64,000 bases of DNA, taken from the NCBI GenBank assembly GCA_022393335.1, contig JAJEKB010022010.1:62001-126000 (forward strand), given 5' to 3'. Below the pieces are notes generated by a model, which made no database searches, was not told the DNA's origin, and saw only the letters and a program-made list of their open reading frames with translations. Position numbers and translations under genes: made by a program. Positions 11,901 through 23,560 of this stretch are shown piece by piece; the first letter of the stretch is position 1, and every line of letters begins with the position of its first letter. This DNA is from Macrotrachela quadricornifera (taxonomy: Eukaryota > Rotifera > Eurotatoria > Philodinida > Philodinidae).

Positions 11901-14900
11901 TGCATCAACTTGATCATCCACAATTCATAGCTTTTGATACTTATGGTAATATATTTGTTACTGATCGGAACAATAATCGAGTTCAAAAGTTTTTTTTAGC
12001 AACGAATTCTTGTGGTAAGTATAACAATGTCTCACTAATTGTGTGATATAATCAAAAATCAGTTAGATATTTATTGTAAAAATACTTTTTAAGAATGACG
12101 GGATATGACAAACGTTTATAACTGTAATAATAATTAGTTTGTATCAAGTAAAAATATCAAATATCTGTAAGAGATACAAATTCTGTAAACTTCTATTAAT
12201 CTGCTTTTGTTGACATTGCAATTGAGAACATATCTTATAAAATACAACTATATACATATATGCATCGAAAACATATGATTTAATTACTTTTTGATAGTTC
12301 TCAATTTCTGGTTTTCTTTAGATCTTTCGTATAATCGTCCAAAATTCTGTCCATCAGCATCGTGGAATCCAAATGCCACAACTTTGATGACAAACAGTAC
12401 AGTTAAACCCAAATATATTGGCATTTTTGTTACTAATGATAACACTGTTTATGCGACTGATTTTGAAAACAGTCGAGTAGAAAAATGGTCGAACAGAATT
12501 AACATTCCAATGAGTGTTATTTCCTATAATGTGAGTCAAGCAATTAGTCTCTTTGTCACGACCACTGGTGATGTATTTGTTGGCGCCGATGTCAATCACA
12601 ACGGAAGCATTGTTAAATGGACACCCACTTTGACAAGCAGTGTTACAGTAGCAAACGTTAGTGGACATTGCTATGGGCTCTTTATCGATGTCAACAATGA
12701 TCTCTACTGTTCTGTTTATACACAACATAAAGTCATTAAGAGACCACTAAACAGTAGTGACGACAATTCGAAAATTGTTGCAGGTAATGGTTCTGCCGGA
12801 TCAGCGTCGCATATGCTTAATGGTTCTGTAGGAATATTTGTTCACATCAATCTTACTTTGTATGTGGCAGATTGTTGGAACCATAGAGTTCAACGCTTCG
12901 AGTTAGGGCAAGTAGATGGTACAACCGTAGTCGAAGATGGAATGACAGAAAATATTACATTGAGATGCCCATCTGGAATCGTGCTCGATATCGATGGATA
13001 TTTATTTATTGTGGATTACAGCTACAACCGTATTGTTCATTCGGGACCACATGGCTTTCGATGTTTAGTTGGATGTTTAGGTGTAAGTGGTTCGGAGCCC
13101 AATGATTTACACAATCCAATAGCAATGAATTTTGACAGTTATGGTAACATGTTCGTTGTCGATCTATCTAATCATCGTATCCAAAAGTTTATGTTGGCAA
13201 CCAACTCATGTGGCAAGTATTATAAACTTTAAAACTACAATAGATAAAAAAGATTGATATCATACCGAGCGATTTCTGTATCTTTTAATGAGTAACTCTG
13301 TTTGAATTTGTTTCTTAACTATAAAATTAAGATGTAATATACTCGAAAATTCATGTGACTATCATTGTGAATATTGTAAGCCTTATAAATTTCTAAAGGA
13401 CTTCAAACTATCAATAGACTGTAATGGTTCACATTTTGATTTTAAGATCTTGTTCTTGAATTAGTCAAGTACATATATAACTTATAGATTTTTAATTTAA
13501 AATTACAATTTGATAAAAACTGATAGTTTAATCATGAAAGTAAGCGATAGGTTTTCCTAAACACAATCTATCAGATAAATTGATATGTTGAATATTGTGA
13601 TTTAATGTTTATAGACAAAACTACGACATCACAGCAAACACTGCCAACAACAATTCAGCATATACGTAAAGTTAACATTATTTTTGATTATTTAAATATT
13701 CTATTTTGTTTACATTAGAAAATTCAACAAATTTTTTGTCTACATTCGTTTCAAGTACCGAGATTCCAACAATGCTGCTCGTAAAAGGTATGTAATAATA
13801 TTATCGCTTTAAGATCTTATAACAGACATTGAAAAAAAATTTTACAGATTACCGATATTCCGTAAAAATTCAATACTTTGATTTTTTGTGAAATTTTAAA
13901 GACATACTCAGCTAAACACGACTCTGGTATCACTTCTTATCAGAGTTTAATAAAATCACATATCAGAGTATTTTATTGAGCTGGATAATCTCCATAAAAA
14001 AATACTATTTGTTGAGTAAAAATAACAAAATAATTGCCTATAGAGATATAGGAGATTAAATCACAGTAATTTGAATCTGATTTCAATCTCGTAGGTTGAC
14101 TTTGCGACTAAAATTAATCTCACCTATTTCCGATCATGAAGTAGTTTCTTTATAATAAATAAAATTACAAAAATCATTTGTTTAAATAATGTTTTTCAGA
14201 AACAACAACTATGGCCACAACAGTTGAATCTACCGGTATATATTTTACTTTAAAATAATAAATGATTCATAAATAACTGCTTTCTTAATATTTTTAAAAT
14301 TTCTCTTCTATCATCTCTTTGATTGAAGCACATGGATAATAGAAAAGAAATTTTTGAAACTACTAAGAGGACAGTTATGTAGAGATCATCCGTTATTATT
14401 TGTATAAAAGTTATACATTTTCTTTATCGACAGATATAACTTCAACTGACATATCGATCATATCAACCGATCATACTACAATAGAAACACAAACTACAAG
14501 TTAGATTTTTCAAATATTTTGTTTTCATAAATTTTTCATTGTTCTTTAGACAAACAAATATCACCGTTTTTTATTCCACAACAATGCGATAATTCAACAT
14601 ATATTGGTCCTTATTGTAATGTTTCAAGTAGTCCATGTAACATATCGAATATATGTGAAAATAATGGTACTTGTATTAAATTAAATATTAATCTCCTTGG
14701 TTATATTTGTTCTTGTTCATCTGGTTTCAATGGTACTAATTGTGAATTCGATTATCGACCTTGTAAATCATATACTTGTTTAAATCATGGTACATATCTC
14801 TTTCATTTTAAATGTTGAATTCGATAGAATATCTTATTTTTTTGTAGGTATATGTAATGAAACATCAAATATTACATTTAATTGCATATGTGATAATGGT

Positions 14901-15317
14901 TGGCAAGGTATTAATTGTGAATCAATGATAAATTATTGTGATAATATAACATGTATGAATAATGGTGTTTGTCGACCATTATTACTTAATTATACATGTG
15001 AGTGTCTTGGAAATAGTTATTCTGGTCGTTATTGTGAAATAGTTTGGAAAAAAATTATGATTTATAAAACTATTTCAAAATCTTTGTCATATATTGCAAT
15101 TATTGCTATGATATTTGTTGCAATGTTTGTTATTATAATGGATATATTAAAATATTGTTTTGGTATTGATCCAACACGTGAAGAATTAGAAAGAATTCGA
15201 CGAGAAAAACAAGCTCGGCAAAGAAAACGTCCTGTTATTCAACGATTCATCTATGTCAATGCTCCATCACAATCTTCTGAAGAACCAATTTCAATTATTA
15301 AAGAAATAACAGCCTAG
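8961..15317 (+). CDS. Membrane receptor: signal peptide, three NHL propellers, three EGF domains, one membrane span
   Basis: Twelve exons fit: 8961-9024, 9418-10302, 10582-10629, 10692-10763, 11127-12014, 12322-13212, 13615-13665, 13719-13787, 14200-14235, 14434-14499, 14550-14789, 14848-15317. They total 3780 nt (1259 aa), and every intron is phase 1. Exon 1 is a signal peptide (MLLTNNFIVWMIILLIVDG). Three exons of 885-891 bp each encode one NHL-type beta-propeller starting SYN(R/M)PKFC and ending NSCG, with repeats such as LYVADCGNNRIQ. Small exons encode Thr/Ser-rich stalks. The last two exons carry three EGF domains, a hydrophobic span (IAIIAMIFVAMFVIIMDI) and a basic cytoplasmic tail. 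NHL propellers bind protein or glycan ligands, so a cell-surface adhesion or sensing role is inferred. The intron after the third propeller uses a GC donor (13213). Confidence 0.8.
13213..13614 (+). other. GC-AG intron in the NHL/EGF gene
   Basis: The third propeller exon ends TGTG followed by GCAAGT. The first two propellers end TGTG followed by GTAAGT. Only a splice at this GC donor keeps the phase-1 frame into the next exon (DKTTTSQQ, parallel to DITTQSQQ after propeller 1). The acceptor is TTTATAG at 13614. Confidence 0.65.
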
Positions 15318-15510
15318 AAAAACGACTACATTGAATCATTTTATTATTCTGCTTTATTAAAAATGCTTTAGTATCAATATGAATATATAATGTTTGTTGA
15401 TAGACATTGTAATACGGCATAGTTTGATAATGAATTTGATTCAGAATATGATTTTATAGAGAAAATAAAAGAAGATCTGATGAGAAACATACATCCTAAA
15501 CTCGAAAAGT

Positions 15511-15680
15511 TATTTCAACTATTACTACATGGTGGATTAAGGACGCTAACTGCAGTATGCTAGAAGTAATACACATGAATGTATGATCGAGAGGCACCGC
15601 ACTACATGAGAGTGTCAAGGAACCACTACCTGTAGACTGCTGCAGCATCCTTAATCTATTATATAGTAATAGTTGAAAAT
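15511..15680. mobile_element. MITE-like element of about 170 bp with inverted ends of about 45 bp
   Basis: TTTCAACTATTACT at 15513 and AGTAATAGTTGAAA at 15666 are the outer parts of an imperfect terminal inverted repeat. It continues inward through GATTAAGGA.GCT and CTGCAG. The interior has no ORF. The target-site duplication is not clear. It sits in the gap between the tail-to-tail NHL and acyltransferase genes. Confidence 0.6.
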
Positions 15681-15730
15681 TTGAAAACTTGGATTGAATG
15701 AATGAAGTTTTTTTTTTTTAATAAAAACTT

Positions 15731-17092
15731 TTATATCTTTACATTTTGAAAATTTTCAATAGTATCTCGTTTCCATGCATTAATAAATTTTTCTTTCATA
15801 TCTTTTTCTAATCGAAATGATACTTCAGCTCCATTTTGATCTCTTGGTAACCATTGATTTTCATGTTTTTTTGGATTAAGACGAAATACACGTAAATACA
15901 ATGCACGACTTCCAACTGTATAAAATCGACATTTATCTTTATAACCAAAATCAACTAAATCTGCCCAATCATATCTATAATTTGAATTAACAGCAAGTTC
16001 ATTTGGAACAAGTCGTGGATTTGGCCATTTATTATTTTTCGTATTCTTTCTCATTAAATCATCAACAGCAGCTATTGCAGATTCAAGAATTTTTGTATCA
16101 CGTAATTGAATAAGCGATCGACGTATTGTTCTCGCAATATTTGTTAATGAATATGGATCATCAAAATTATCTGATAACGTCATAAATAAAGAATTCGAAA
16201 CTTGACCTTTTGGAGCAATAAAATCCGAAATACCACGAAAGTTAGCAATTGTAATTGTATGTAAAATACGTCGTTCATCATTATTATGATAACAATATTT
16301 ATTAAGTGTTAAAGTAATATAAGCTGTAAGTGCATCTTGTATTGTTACATTATCTTCACCAGCTAATGTTTGTAATGTAGCAAGTTGTTCACCAGAGAAA
16401 TGTAAATTTAATGGTTCAGAATTTTCATGATTAGCAAGAGATATTTTTGAAGCTTCTTCTGCAGGTTGAGCATCTAGAAATTGTATTGGTATAGGTAAAA
16501 CTGATTGATTAGCTTCATCTTCTCGCCATAAACGTCGTTCAAATATTGGTAATGGATGTGTAGCTTCCATTTGTTGATAAACACGTGATAATGTATTGGA
16601 AAAATGTAAACATGCAGCAGCATCACCTAATGGATGATACCAACTAATACCTAATATCCATTCATCACTTTGCACTATATGAGTTAATTTAAAGCGAACA
16701 AGTGGTTCATTAGATACATTATCAAATACTTTTGTTACTGAAACTTCATCAATAAATGTTAGAAATAGTTTGTTATCTCGTTCTACAATAACATTTGAGT
16801 CTAAAGACCATTCTTTCAAATCATTATTAATGACTAATGTTATTGGAATAGGATTATCACACATTTCAATGATATAATGTTGATCATTCTCTAATATTAT
16901 ACGACCAGCAACAAATGGCCATAAAGAAAGAGTTTGACTAAGTGCTTCTTTAAGTTGATCAATTTTTATTTCGCCTGGATAGACATATACATTATCAATA
17001 CGTGACGAGAGCCATAGATCCATACCAGCAAGTTCAATTCGACGATTATCTCCTGTTGGTAATGAAGGTGATACCATAAAAGAAGATGTCAT
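15731..17092 (-). CDS. BAHD-like (HCT/trichothecene-acetyltransferase type) acyltransferase
   Basis: Intronless 453-aa protein, full length for the family. It carries the BAHD signature HxxxD as WYHPLGDAAA (His153, Asp157), which is the catalytic base and structural Asp. The second family motif DFGWG appears as DFGYK (381-385), only partly kept. BAHD and related enzymes move acyl groups from acyl-CoA to hydroxyl or amine groups of small molecules in the cytosol. They are mainly known from plants and fungi, so an intronless animal copy among intron-rich genes is a candidate for horizontal transfer. That is inference and needs a tree. A TATA-like box lies about 57 bp upstream of the ATG. The substrate cannot be predicted, and carnitine/choline acyltransferases or CAT-fold condensation enzymes are more distant alternatives. 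Confidence 0.8.
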   Translation of the reverse strand: MTSSFMVSPSLPTGDNRRIELAGMDLWLSSRIDNVYVYPGEIKIDQLKEALSQTLSLWPFVAGRIILENDQHYIIEMCDNPIPITLVINNDLKEWSLDSNVIVERDNKLFLTFIDEVSVTKVFDNVSNEPLVRFKLTHIVQSDEWILGISWYHPLGDAAACLHFSNTLSRVYQQMEATHPLPIFERRLWREDEANQSVLPIPIQFLDAQPAEEASKISLANHENSEPLNLHFSGEQLATLQTLAGEDNVTIQDALTAYITLTLNKYCYHNNDERRILHTITIANFRGISDFIAPKGQVSNSLFMTLSDNFDDPYSLTNIARTIRRSLIQLRDTKILESAIAAVDDLMRKNTKNNKWPNPRLVPNELAVNSNYRYDWADLVDFGYKDKCRFYTVGSRALYLRVFRLNPKKHENQWLPRDQNGAEVSFRLEKDMKEKFINAWKRDTIENFQNVKI

Positions 17093-17148
17093 TTTTTTTT
17101 ACTTAGAAGTTTGATTTAAATCAATTTTTTATTTAGAAAAATGTTTCC

Positions 17149-17160
17149 TATTTATATAAA
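17149..17160 (-). promoter_or_regulatory. TATA-like box upstream of the acyltransferase
   Basis: Read on the minus strand the site is TTTATATAAATA, about 57 bp before the start codon at 17092. This is a sensible distance for a TATA box with a short 5' leader. There is no experimental support. Confidence 0.35.
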
Positions 17161-18432
17161 CCTCGAGAATATGAGACTGTGTAATTACATAAGACAACGA
17201 TGATATTGACTAAATTCTAGAATACTTTCGAAATCACATGTTATTCTTTTACTTTAGTGATAAATAAAATATTAATGTTACCTTTTTTTTGTGGTTTTAC
17301 CTTTGATATCTAGTATCATGATGATGTTAACTTGTTTATGCTAAATATAACTGGTACATAAGACTCGAATAAAATAAATGTTCGAAAGAGGGCGTAATCT
17401 ATTGATACTAAAAAGTGTGGATTTTATTTTTCTCTGTCGTAGAGCTTTGATTCAGTTTTTTATTTTCTACAAAACTTTGAAATAATTAAAGAAGATAGAG
17501 AATTTGAAGCTCTACAAAGTAACCCATTTATTTTATCGATATTTCAGTAGTAAAGATCACAAAACACTGACTTTTAACACATTCACTACGATTCAGTTTT
17601 CTTAGCAAACTTTTTCGAGGGAAGTGAACTTTTTGGATAGAATGTATGTGGAATCTGAAAGTTCTGACGAATAGATAATTGATGACTAGGTGAAGGTGAG
17701 AGGCTCACTCTACCCTCAAGAAACTGAAGTTCGATTCGAGAAAAATGATTTCTGAGTTTTTAAGATAGAAAATTCTAAAATTGTAAACACTATTTGATCT
17801 AAAAGATGAATTTTAAAAATTATTCAGTTGAAACAATATTTCATCTACTAATTGATATCTATTTATTCTGAAAATTTCAAGTCGATCAAACAAGTCATTA
17901 TTGTGATAATGCGAAAATCTTGTGAGAGTTTCATTTTTACTGAAAGTTCAGTAGACTATGATATTGTATTTGTGTCTAAAATGTTTTATGATTGAAATTC
18001 ATTGGTATTTTATTAGATACTATGAAAATAAAGATTCTGTAAGAAGATGATTTTCATGACTAAACTATTGCTGTAGTCTCAATAGTGTTAGATGATAACT
18101 CGATATGGTAGAAAAAACGAATTACGATGTCTCACAATTTATGAAATAATACTTTTGAAGATGTTTTACTCACATTTTCAACCTATCTATCTTTGTGATC
18201 GTCGATAAAAGTTTCACAAGAATCTGTTCATACATTATACAGATATGGTTAGAAAAAATATGTAAGTATTGCATTTCACTATATATTATAATAAATAATT
18301 TTTAAACAAATCATTATATATTGATGAATAAATATTGAACTTCTAACGATATTAAGTTTATTTATTTAGTTTCTTTTTTTTGCATTTGTTGAAATGCTGT
18401 TAACATGTTGTTGAAAAATTAAAGAGAAATAT
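17161..18432. other. Intergenic AT-rich DNA
   Basis: No supported gene. A short imperfect inverted match around GTAGAGCTTTGA (about 17443) and GAAGCTCTACAA (about 17508) is present but small. The rest is featureless. Confidence 0.35.
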
Positions 18433-18661
18433 TTACGTAGATTTTTTTCCATTTTGAGCAACGAGTGCAGCCAATCCATCAACAAATTTGCCCAGGTCGA
18501 TGAAGGGTGAGGGTGCGGGTAAGGCGAGGGTGAGAGTCAGGGGTGAGGACGAGGGTGTCATTTGTATCTATTTCTTTCTTTTATTATGTACGGTAGGTTT
18601 CGCCATTTTGTTTTTTGCTGATGTTTTTCCGCTAAAAAGACTTCCACTCGTCGATTTTTCG
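18433..18661 (-). pseudogene. Lysine-rich exon-like remnant interrupted by a stop and a G/C-skewed simple repeat
   Basis: On the minus strand, after a TTCTTTCAG acceptor at 18662, a frame reads SGSLFSGKTSAKNK, then HNKRKK and a TAG (18568). The same frame continues through a degenerate CACCCT-type repeat (about 18495-18560) and on into DLGKFVDGLAALVAQNGKKS before a TAA (18433-18435). Its codon use and residue mix look coding, resembling the basic C-terminus of a nuclear protein. The in-frame stop and the simple repeat suggest a broken or expanded exon. I do not recognise the family. It could instead be two alternative last exons or chance. Confidence 0.35.
18490..18558 (+). repeat. Degenerate GGGTGA-type hexamer repeat
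   Basis: The plus strand shows about ten imperfect six-base units of the GGTGAG/GGGTGC/GGGTAA kind. It is strongly G-rich in an AT-rich setting and could form a G-quadruplex. A looser, C-rich counterpart lies at about 21102-21160. Confidence 0.6.
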
Positions 18662-18857
18662 CTGAAAGAACACCATATCTATTTGATAAATAAAAATATA
18701 CTAAATGATCAATAAAATAAATGAAAAAATGATAAATAAATAAAGCTTAAATTACCAATAATTTATTATTTTTAACAAATATAAAAATACATCATGTCAA
18801 TTGTAATATTAATTTTAGATAAATAATCAAGCACAAATAATTAAAATTATTTTGTTA

Positions 18858-18947
18858 TTAAAGCTTTACAGTGGCCTTTTTAGGACGACTACGTTTCCTT
18901 TTTTCACACATTTTTACGTCTTTAACTGCAGGCAAAGAGATGAGTAG
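18858..18947 (-). pseudogene. Second lysine-rich terminal-exon-like fragment
   Basis: Minus strand: after a TTCTTCTTTCAG acceptor, the frame reads LLISLPAVKDVKM, then KRKRSRPKKATVKL and TAA. It resembles a basic nuclear-protein C-terminus, like the neighbouring fragment at 18433-18661. No upstream exon could be joined to it, and no donor in it joins the neighbour in frame. Gene identity is unknown and it may be a fragment only. Confidence 0.3.
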
Positions 18948-21269
18948 CTGAAAGAAGAAGAACTCGCAAGTATTGATACAAATGAGAGGAAAAAGAAGAT
19001 GGTCGATTTTCATCCTTGTAGTATGATATAATTGGACTTAAAAACGATGATGTCATGTTTTTGTTTTTTTTTTTTGTATTTGGAAATACCATAGTTCAAT
19101 AGGTGCAGGGAATAAACCAAAGAATAAGAAAGAGAAGAGATCAGGAAAGAAAGAAAAGGAAAAATAGCATATGATAAACATAGCAATTGAATGTCTCATA
19201 TATTCGTTTCCAACCCTGAATTTTTTAATCACTTGTTGACTAACTCCTTAAACATGTTCACTTTTATATTCGTCTGAATGTAATGAAATTCAATATTGGT
19301 GCGTTTTTCTATTTGATTATCATTGAATATAACAAATTATCATTTTAAATTAATTATTTGTGATTACATCAAAACAATCTTCAATTAGTTAAATTATTGT
19401 TAGTTAAGTTTTTTTTATTATTCAATTAAATATAAGTCTAAAAGAACCAATTTTCTTAGTCAAATAGTTAACAAAATTATTTGGAATTTTAATGTTTTCG
19501 ACGATTTTGTATGAAATGGTGAACACTCATTCATGAGTGGATTCGTTCTATATAATAATTTAATGAATAATATGAATTGAATATTATATCATCTTTTACA
19601 CATATTTTTTCATAAAATCGTAAATCGTATTTTCATACAATATAACAGTTTTAAAAGCAACCCATATAACAATGAAACCAATAATAATTTCTTTTTTAAA
19701 AATGAGAATCATTTTCCTTATATCAGCTCCCTAGATGAACACGTTGTAAACAAGGTCTAGTCAAGATCTTTAAAAGATAACTCGCTGATACAGATTTTGA
19801 ATATGTCAGATTTAGATTCTACTGCACAATAGGAACACTCTTACATCGATTGATGCATTGAACACAGCAATCAATGCGAGGAAGACGGCGAAAGTGTTTC
19901 TATTCTGTAGTAGTATCGACTTTTTCTAAAGTTATTATCCGAGGTTATCAATATATCAATCTCTGAGTTTTGAACTAAATACCTTTTTAAATTTTTATGT
20001 ATTAATGTAAATCACATCTTTTTCGAACTAATAATTAAAAATTAGAAAACAAGATTGAGACAAAACTTTGAATATTGCTATCCAACATCTTCGTTACAAA
20101 ATATTCGCTTAGAACTCTCATAATCCATGTTAGATAAGTTCTTACTTTTTCACAATTGTAATTATTTATTACAAAACAAGGAATTTTTTGCATAAGCAAA
20201 TGATAATTCTTTTAGACAGTTCAACAAGTACTCGATGGTTAAACTATTTGAACATACGATAAAACAAGGTAAAATGAAATAAAGCAAAAAGAAATAGGAA
20301 ACATTTATAAATCTGTCTAATGAAATATAATAAGGAGTCACATTAAATTATGGTTATTTTTTATTTTACCGTCACGAGATTATTGTTATTAATGTGTTTA
20401 ACTTTTTATTTCACAAAAAAATTACAGAGTTAATTTTTATTTTATAAGAATTGAGATTTCTTTCATCGTTATCCTTTCTAAAGGGATATAAAGATTAATT
20501 TACAACTGATAATGAAGGAATATTCGTATTTTTATATTTTTTCTTATATCTCATGTAAGTGATACTTCGTTGTCTTATTAAAAGAGTTATATATTTGATA
20601 AATTGATAAGCTAATGTGATTCATTGGTTACGGTATGTAGACTTCTAATAAAACGTCTTTTGTTCTGACGTTATTTATCACACAATTCAAAAGTTACTTT
20701 CATATGCATCCAGATAATTTGGGACGCAGCAGACGTTTTTTTAGGTGCGTTTGAACGAGTTCTTACCTTAACGTTTGAAGCGCGACGTAACGTGGTTTTA
20801 GATGTTTTCAGAAATAAAATTTTCCCATGGGATGTCGAAAAAGAATGTTTTGTTATTGAATGATATTAGTCGACAGATAATCAACAATGAAATACCGTAG
20901 TGCATCAATTTGATATCAATGGAAAATGTTTCCTATTTCTTAACGACGGTTTCCTTTATTATAAAGATCGTAATATTTCGAATCAAAGTAAAATTTTATC
21001 TATGATTATAATTGCTTGAAATGTGTTATTGTGTTCTTATGATGAAACTAAAGTGAATTAAACAATATATGCCACCGAAAAATATGTAAATTCTTGTTCT
21101 CATCTTCACTTTATCCATCATCCTTACTTTAACTCGACTCGCACTCACATTCCCATTCCAAGAGAGTTTTTGCTTGTCGATCTTTCAACATTTCGGTATG
21201 TTTATCATTCGATATTTTTCTTTTCAATCAAAGTTGGGTTAACCGTTAAAAAAGATTTATGCCACCTAC
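18948..21269. other. Intergenic AT-rich DNA
   Basis: No supported gene. A plus-strand lysine-rich open stretch at about 19095-19167 ending KKEKEK-stop is probably a purine-run artefact. A locally GC-richer patch at about 20715-20800 has no intact frame. Confidence 0.35.
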
Positions 21270-22338
21270 GAACGTATTTTTTGAAGACGTTGAATATTTT
21301 GTTTCTAAATAAGGTATAGACTCTTTTCTGCTTGACTGATTATCAGCATTACACGAGTACTATAAGAGGTGAAAAAAATCATGTTTTTCTTATGTATTAT
21401 CGAAGTAGAACAACAAAGGATAAATTACGATATGTTATCAGACTAATTATTTCGATTATTTATCTCGATTAAGTCTGCCTTTTCCTTTGATTATGAATAG
21501 AGAGTTGATATATTATTTAATCTTTCTTTTATTCTACATGTCTACTGAAACCGCTCAATAGTCTTCATTAATTTTGTTACAATGCTATCATATCATGTTA
21601 CATGAAGCATTCATATGTACAACACTTGAAACTTGAATTCAATTCTTCAATTATTTAAGAGCGAGTATCTGAGAGATTCAGACAGCGACGATGGAGTGTG
21701 ATTCAAGAATTTGCTAATCTTTTCATATGTTGTAAAGAACAGTGAGTTATGTATTTCATGAAATTTTTGAGGTCAATCCGATTGCTTTTTTGAATTGATA
21801 TCTTTAAAACATTCTACCGTCATTTTGTAAGATTTCAAGCAATATTCATTTTTTTTATATTTATCATATAAAATAATGCTGAAATATCGTTGGATGTATT
21901 TGCCACTGCAACAAATAAAAATCAGAAAGCGCTCCCTCTAGCAAAAGCAGGCTTGGCCTCTGATGCAACATCATATATGTCTAACAGATATCTTACATTA
22001 ATATAACTGTAGAATATTTTAATAATTCCAGTTCAAAAAAGCGAAGAGATTGAGCTGAAAATTTCAGGAAGCACATAACTGCTTCCTGTAATATGACGTA
22101 TGGAATTATAATAAAACTAATGAAGACTATTGAATGATTCCAGTACACACGTAGCATATAAGAAAGATTAAATAATATGCCAACTCTCTATTCATAATCA
22201 AACGAAAAATTAGTCCGGTAACATATCATCATTTTTCGCCCCTTATAGTACTCGTGTAATGCGGATAGTCAGTCAAGTAGAAAAGTCTATGCCTTATTTA
22301 GAAACAAAATAATCAACGTCTTCAAAAAATATGTTTCT
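21270..22338. mobile_element. Inverted-repeat element, arms of about 250-330 bp
   Basis: The left arm (about 21275-21600) and right arm (about 22085-22335) are inverse copies. Shared blocks include TTTTTTGAAGACGTTGA, GCATTACACGAGTACTATAA, TTTGATTATGAATAGAGAGT and CAATAGTCTTCATTA. The left arm has an insertion of about 85 bp that the right arm lacks. The interior (about 21600-22085) holds no transposase. It is a non-autonomous DNA transposon or foldback. Target duplication is not determined. Confidence 0.7.
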
Positions 22339-22525
22339 AAGTAACACAAAATTTTTTTAACGACTTCGATTATTTTGCTTCTAGATGAAGTATAGACTCT
22401 TTGTACCTGACTAATTATGAGCATTATAGAGGTACTATAAATGCTGGAAAAAATCATGTTTTTTTCGCGTATTATCGAAGGTCAACAAAGAAAAACTTAG
22501 GATATACGGCCAGACTGATCATTTC
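22339..22525 (+). repeat. Third copy of the 21.3-kb arm, direct orientation
   Basis: Immediately after the right arm, sequence parallel to the left arm recurs in direct orientation: TTTTGCTTCTAGATGAAGTA, GACTCTTTGTACCTGACTAAT, AAAAAATCATGTTTTT and GTATTATCGAAG. It includes part of the block missing from the right arm. This suggests tandem or nested insertion of the same family. Confidence 0.6.
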
Positions 22526-23560
22526 TTAATGGCTTCGAAAAATATAAAAGAAAATAAGAATATCATGTAAAATTGATTTCTAGATTTTCATAGTTAGTAC
22601 AGATATAAATTCTTGCATTAAAAATAGTTCAAGATACAGTGTTATATTAACGTTATCATATGAATCTTCTATTTGTGTAAGATATTATCTTTGGATATTA
22701 CAATGGAAGTAATAGAGATCTACTCATGTAACATTTTAATGATGAATTATTATATTTAATTTAGTTATATAAAAATAAGTATTCAATATTGTTGTTATAT
22801 TATAAAGTTTACAAAGCCGAAAGCATATTTCCGTTTCAAAGTTATATATAGAGGCTGTTTTATAATTGAAAATCTTCATAGGAACGTTGAGCATATCCTA
22901 GGTCGTTCATTTCGGCCGTCAGAAATAACGTGTCAAAGCATTAATTCTTGTCCTATTTTGCCGTAATCTGTTAACTCGTTTTACAGGTCGCTTTCTCTGC
23001 TAGAAAACGGCCATCATTTTCATCGTTTATACTGCCGAATATTTGGAACCTAGAATATCGTACAAAATAAAACAGGAAAAATCAATGCAATTTAAGGTTG
23101 ATTTTTCTTTTTAATATAATACTTCTGAATAAATCTTTATTCAGTATATATCACATCTAAATGTTTTTCACACAATGTAATTATAGTTAGATATATTTTC
23201 TATTTAAATCATATACATTTCTTCAATATTTAATTTTGAAATTTTTTTTTACAATATTTTTAAACAAATGAATGAACATAGTCTCAGGACGTTAGATACG
23301 TAGTACAATATTTGATGATATTATCATGACCTTTATGTTGTTTGATATTAAATATATCTCAAAATGATATTTTATTTTGTAAAAATAAAAAATTTAATAT
23401 CTTTTTTTTCATTTTGAGTGAAATATTAAATATTATACGCAATATAATAAGCTTGCAGGCTTGAATTACATTCCAGGAAAAAAAAATGTTTTTGTAAATA
23501 ATCTCATCATAAATACTACTAAGATATATCGTTCTTTTTTTTTTGATTAAAGATATCAAA
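22526..23560. other. Intergenic DNA upstream of the GPCR
   Basis: No gene recognised. A patch at about 22880-23050 is less AT-rich than its surroundings but has no open frame. A T-rich run ends shortly before the GPCR start. Confidence 0.35.

Noticed and set aside
11084..13232. Treating the second and third NHL propellers as separate genes starting at local ATG/TTG codons
   Set aside because: The apparent starts lie in introns just before good acceptors, and phase-1 splicing links all propellers, stalks, EGF domains and the signal peptide in one frame.
18490..18558. Telomere or subtelomere-like repeat
   Set aside because: The hexamers are too degenerate and short, and the surrounding DNA is ordinary intergenic sequence with no terminal features.
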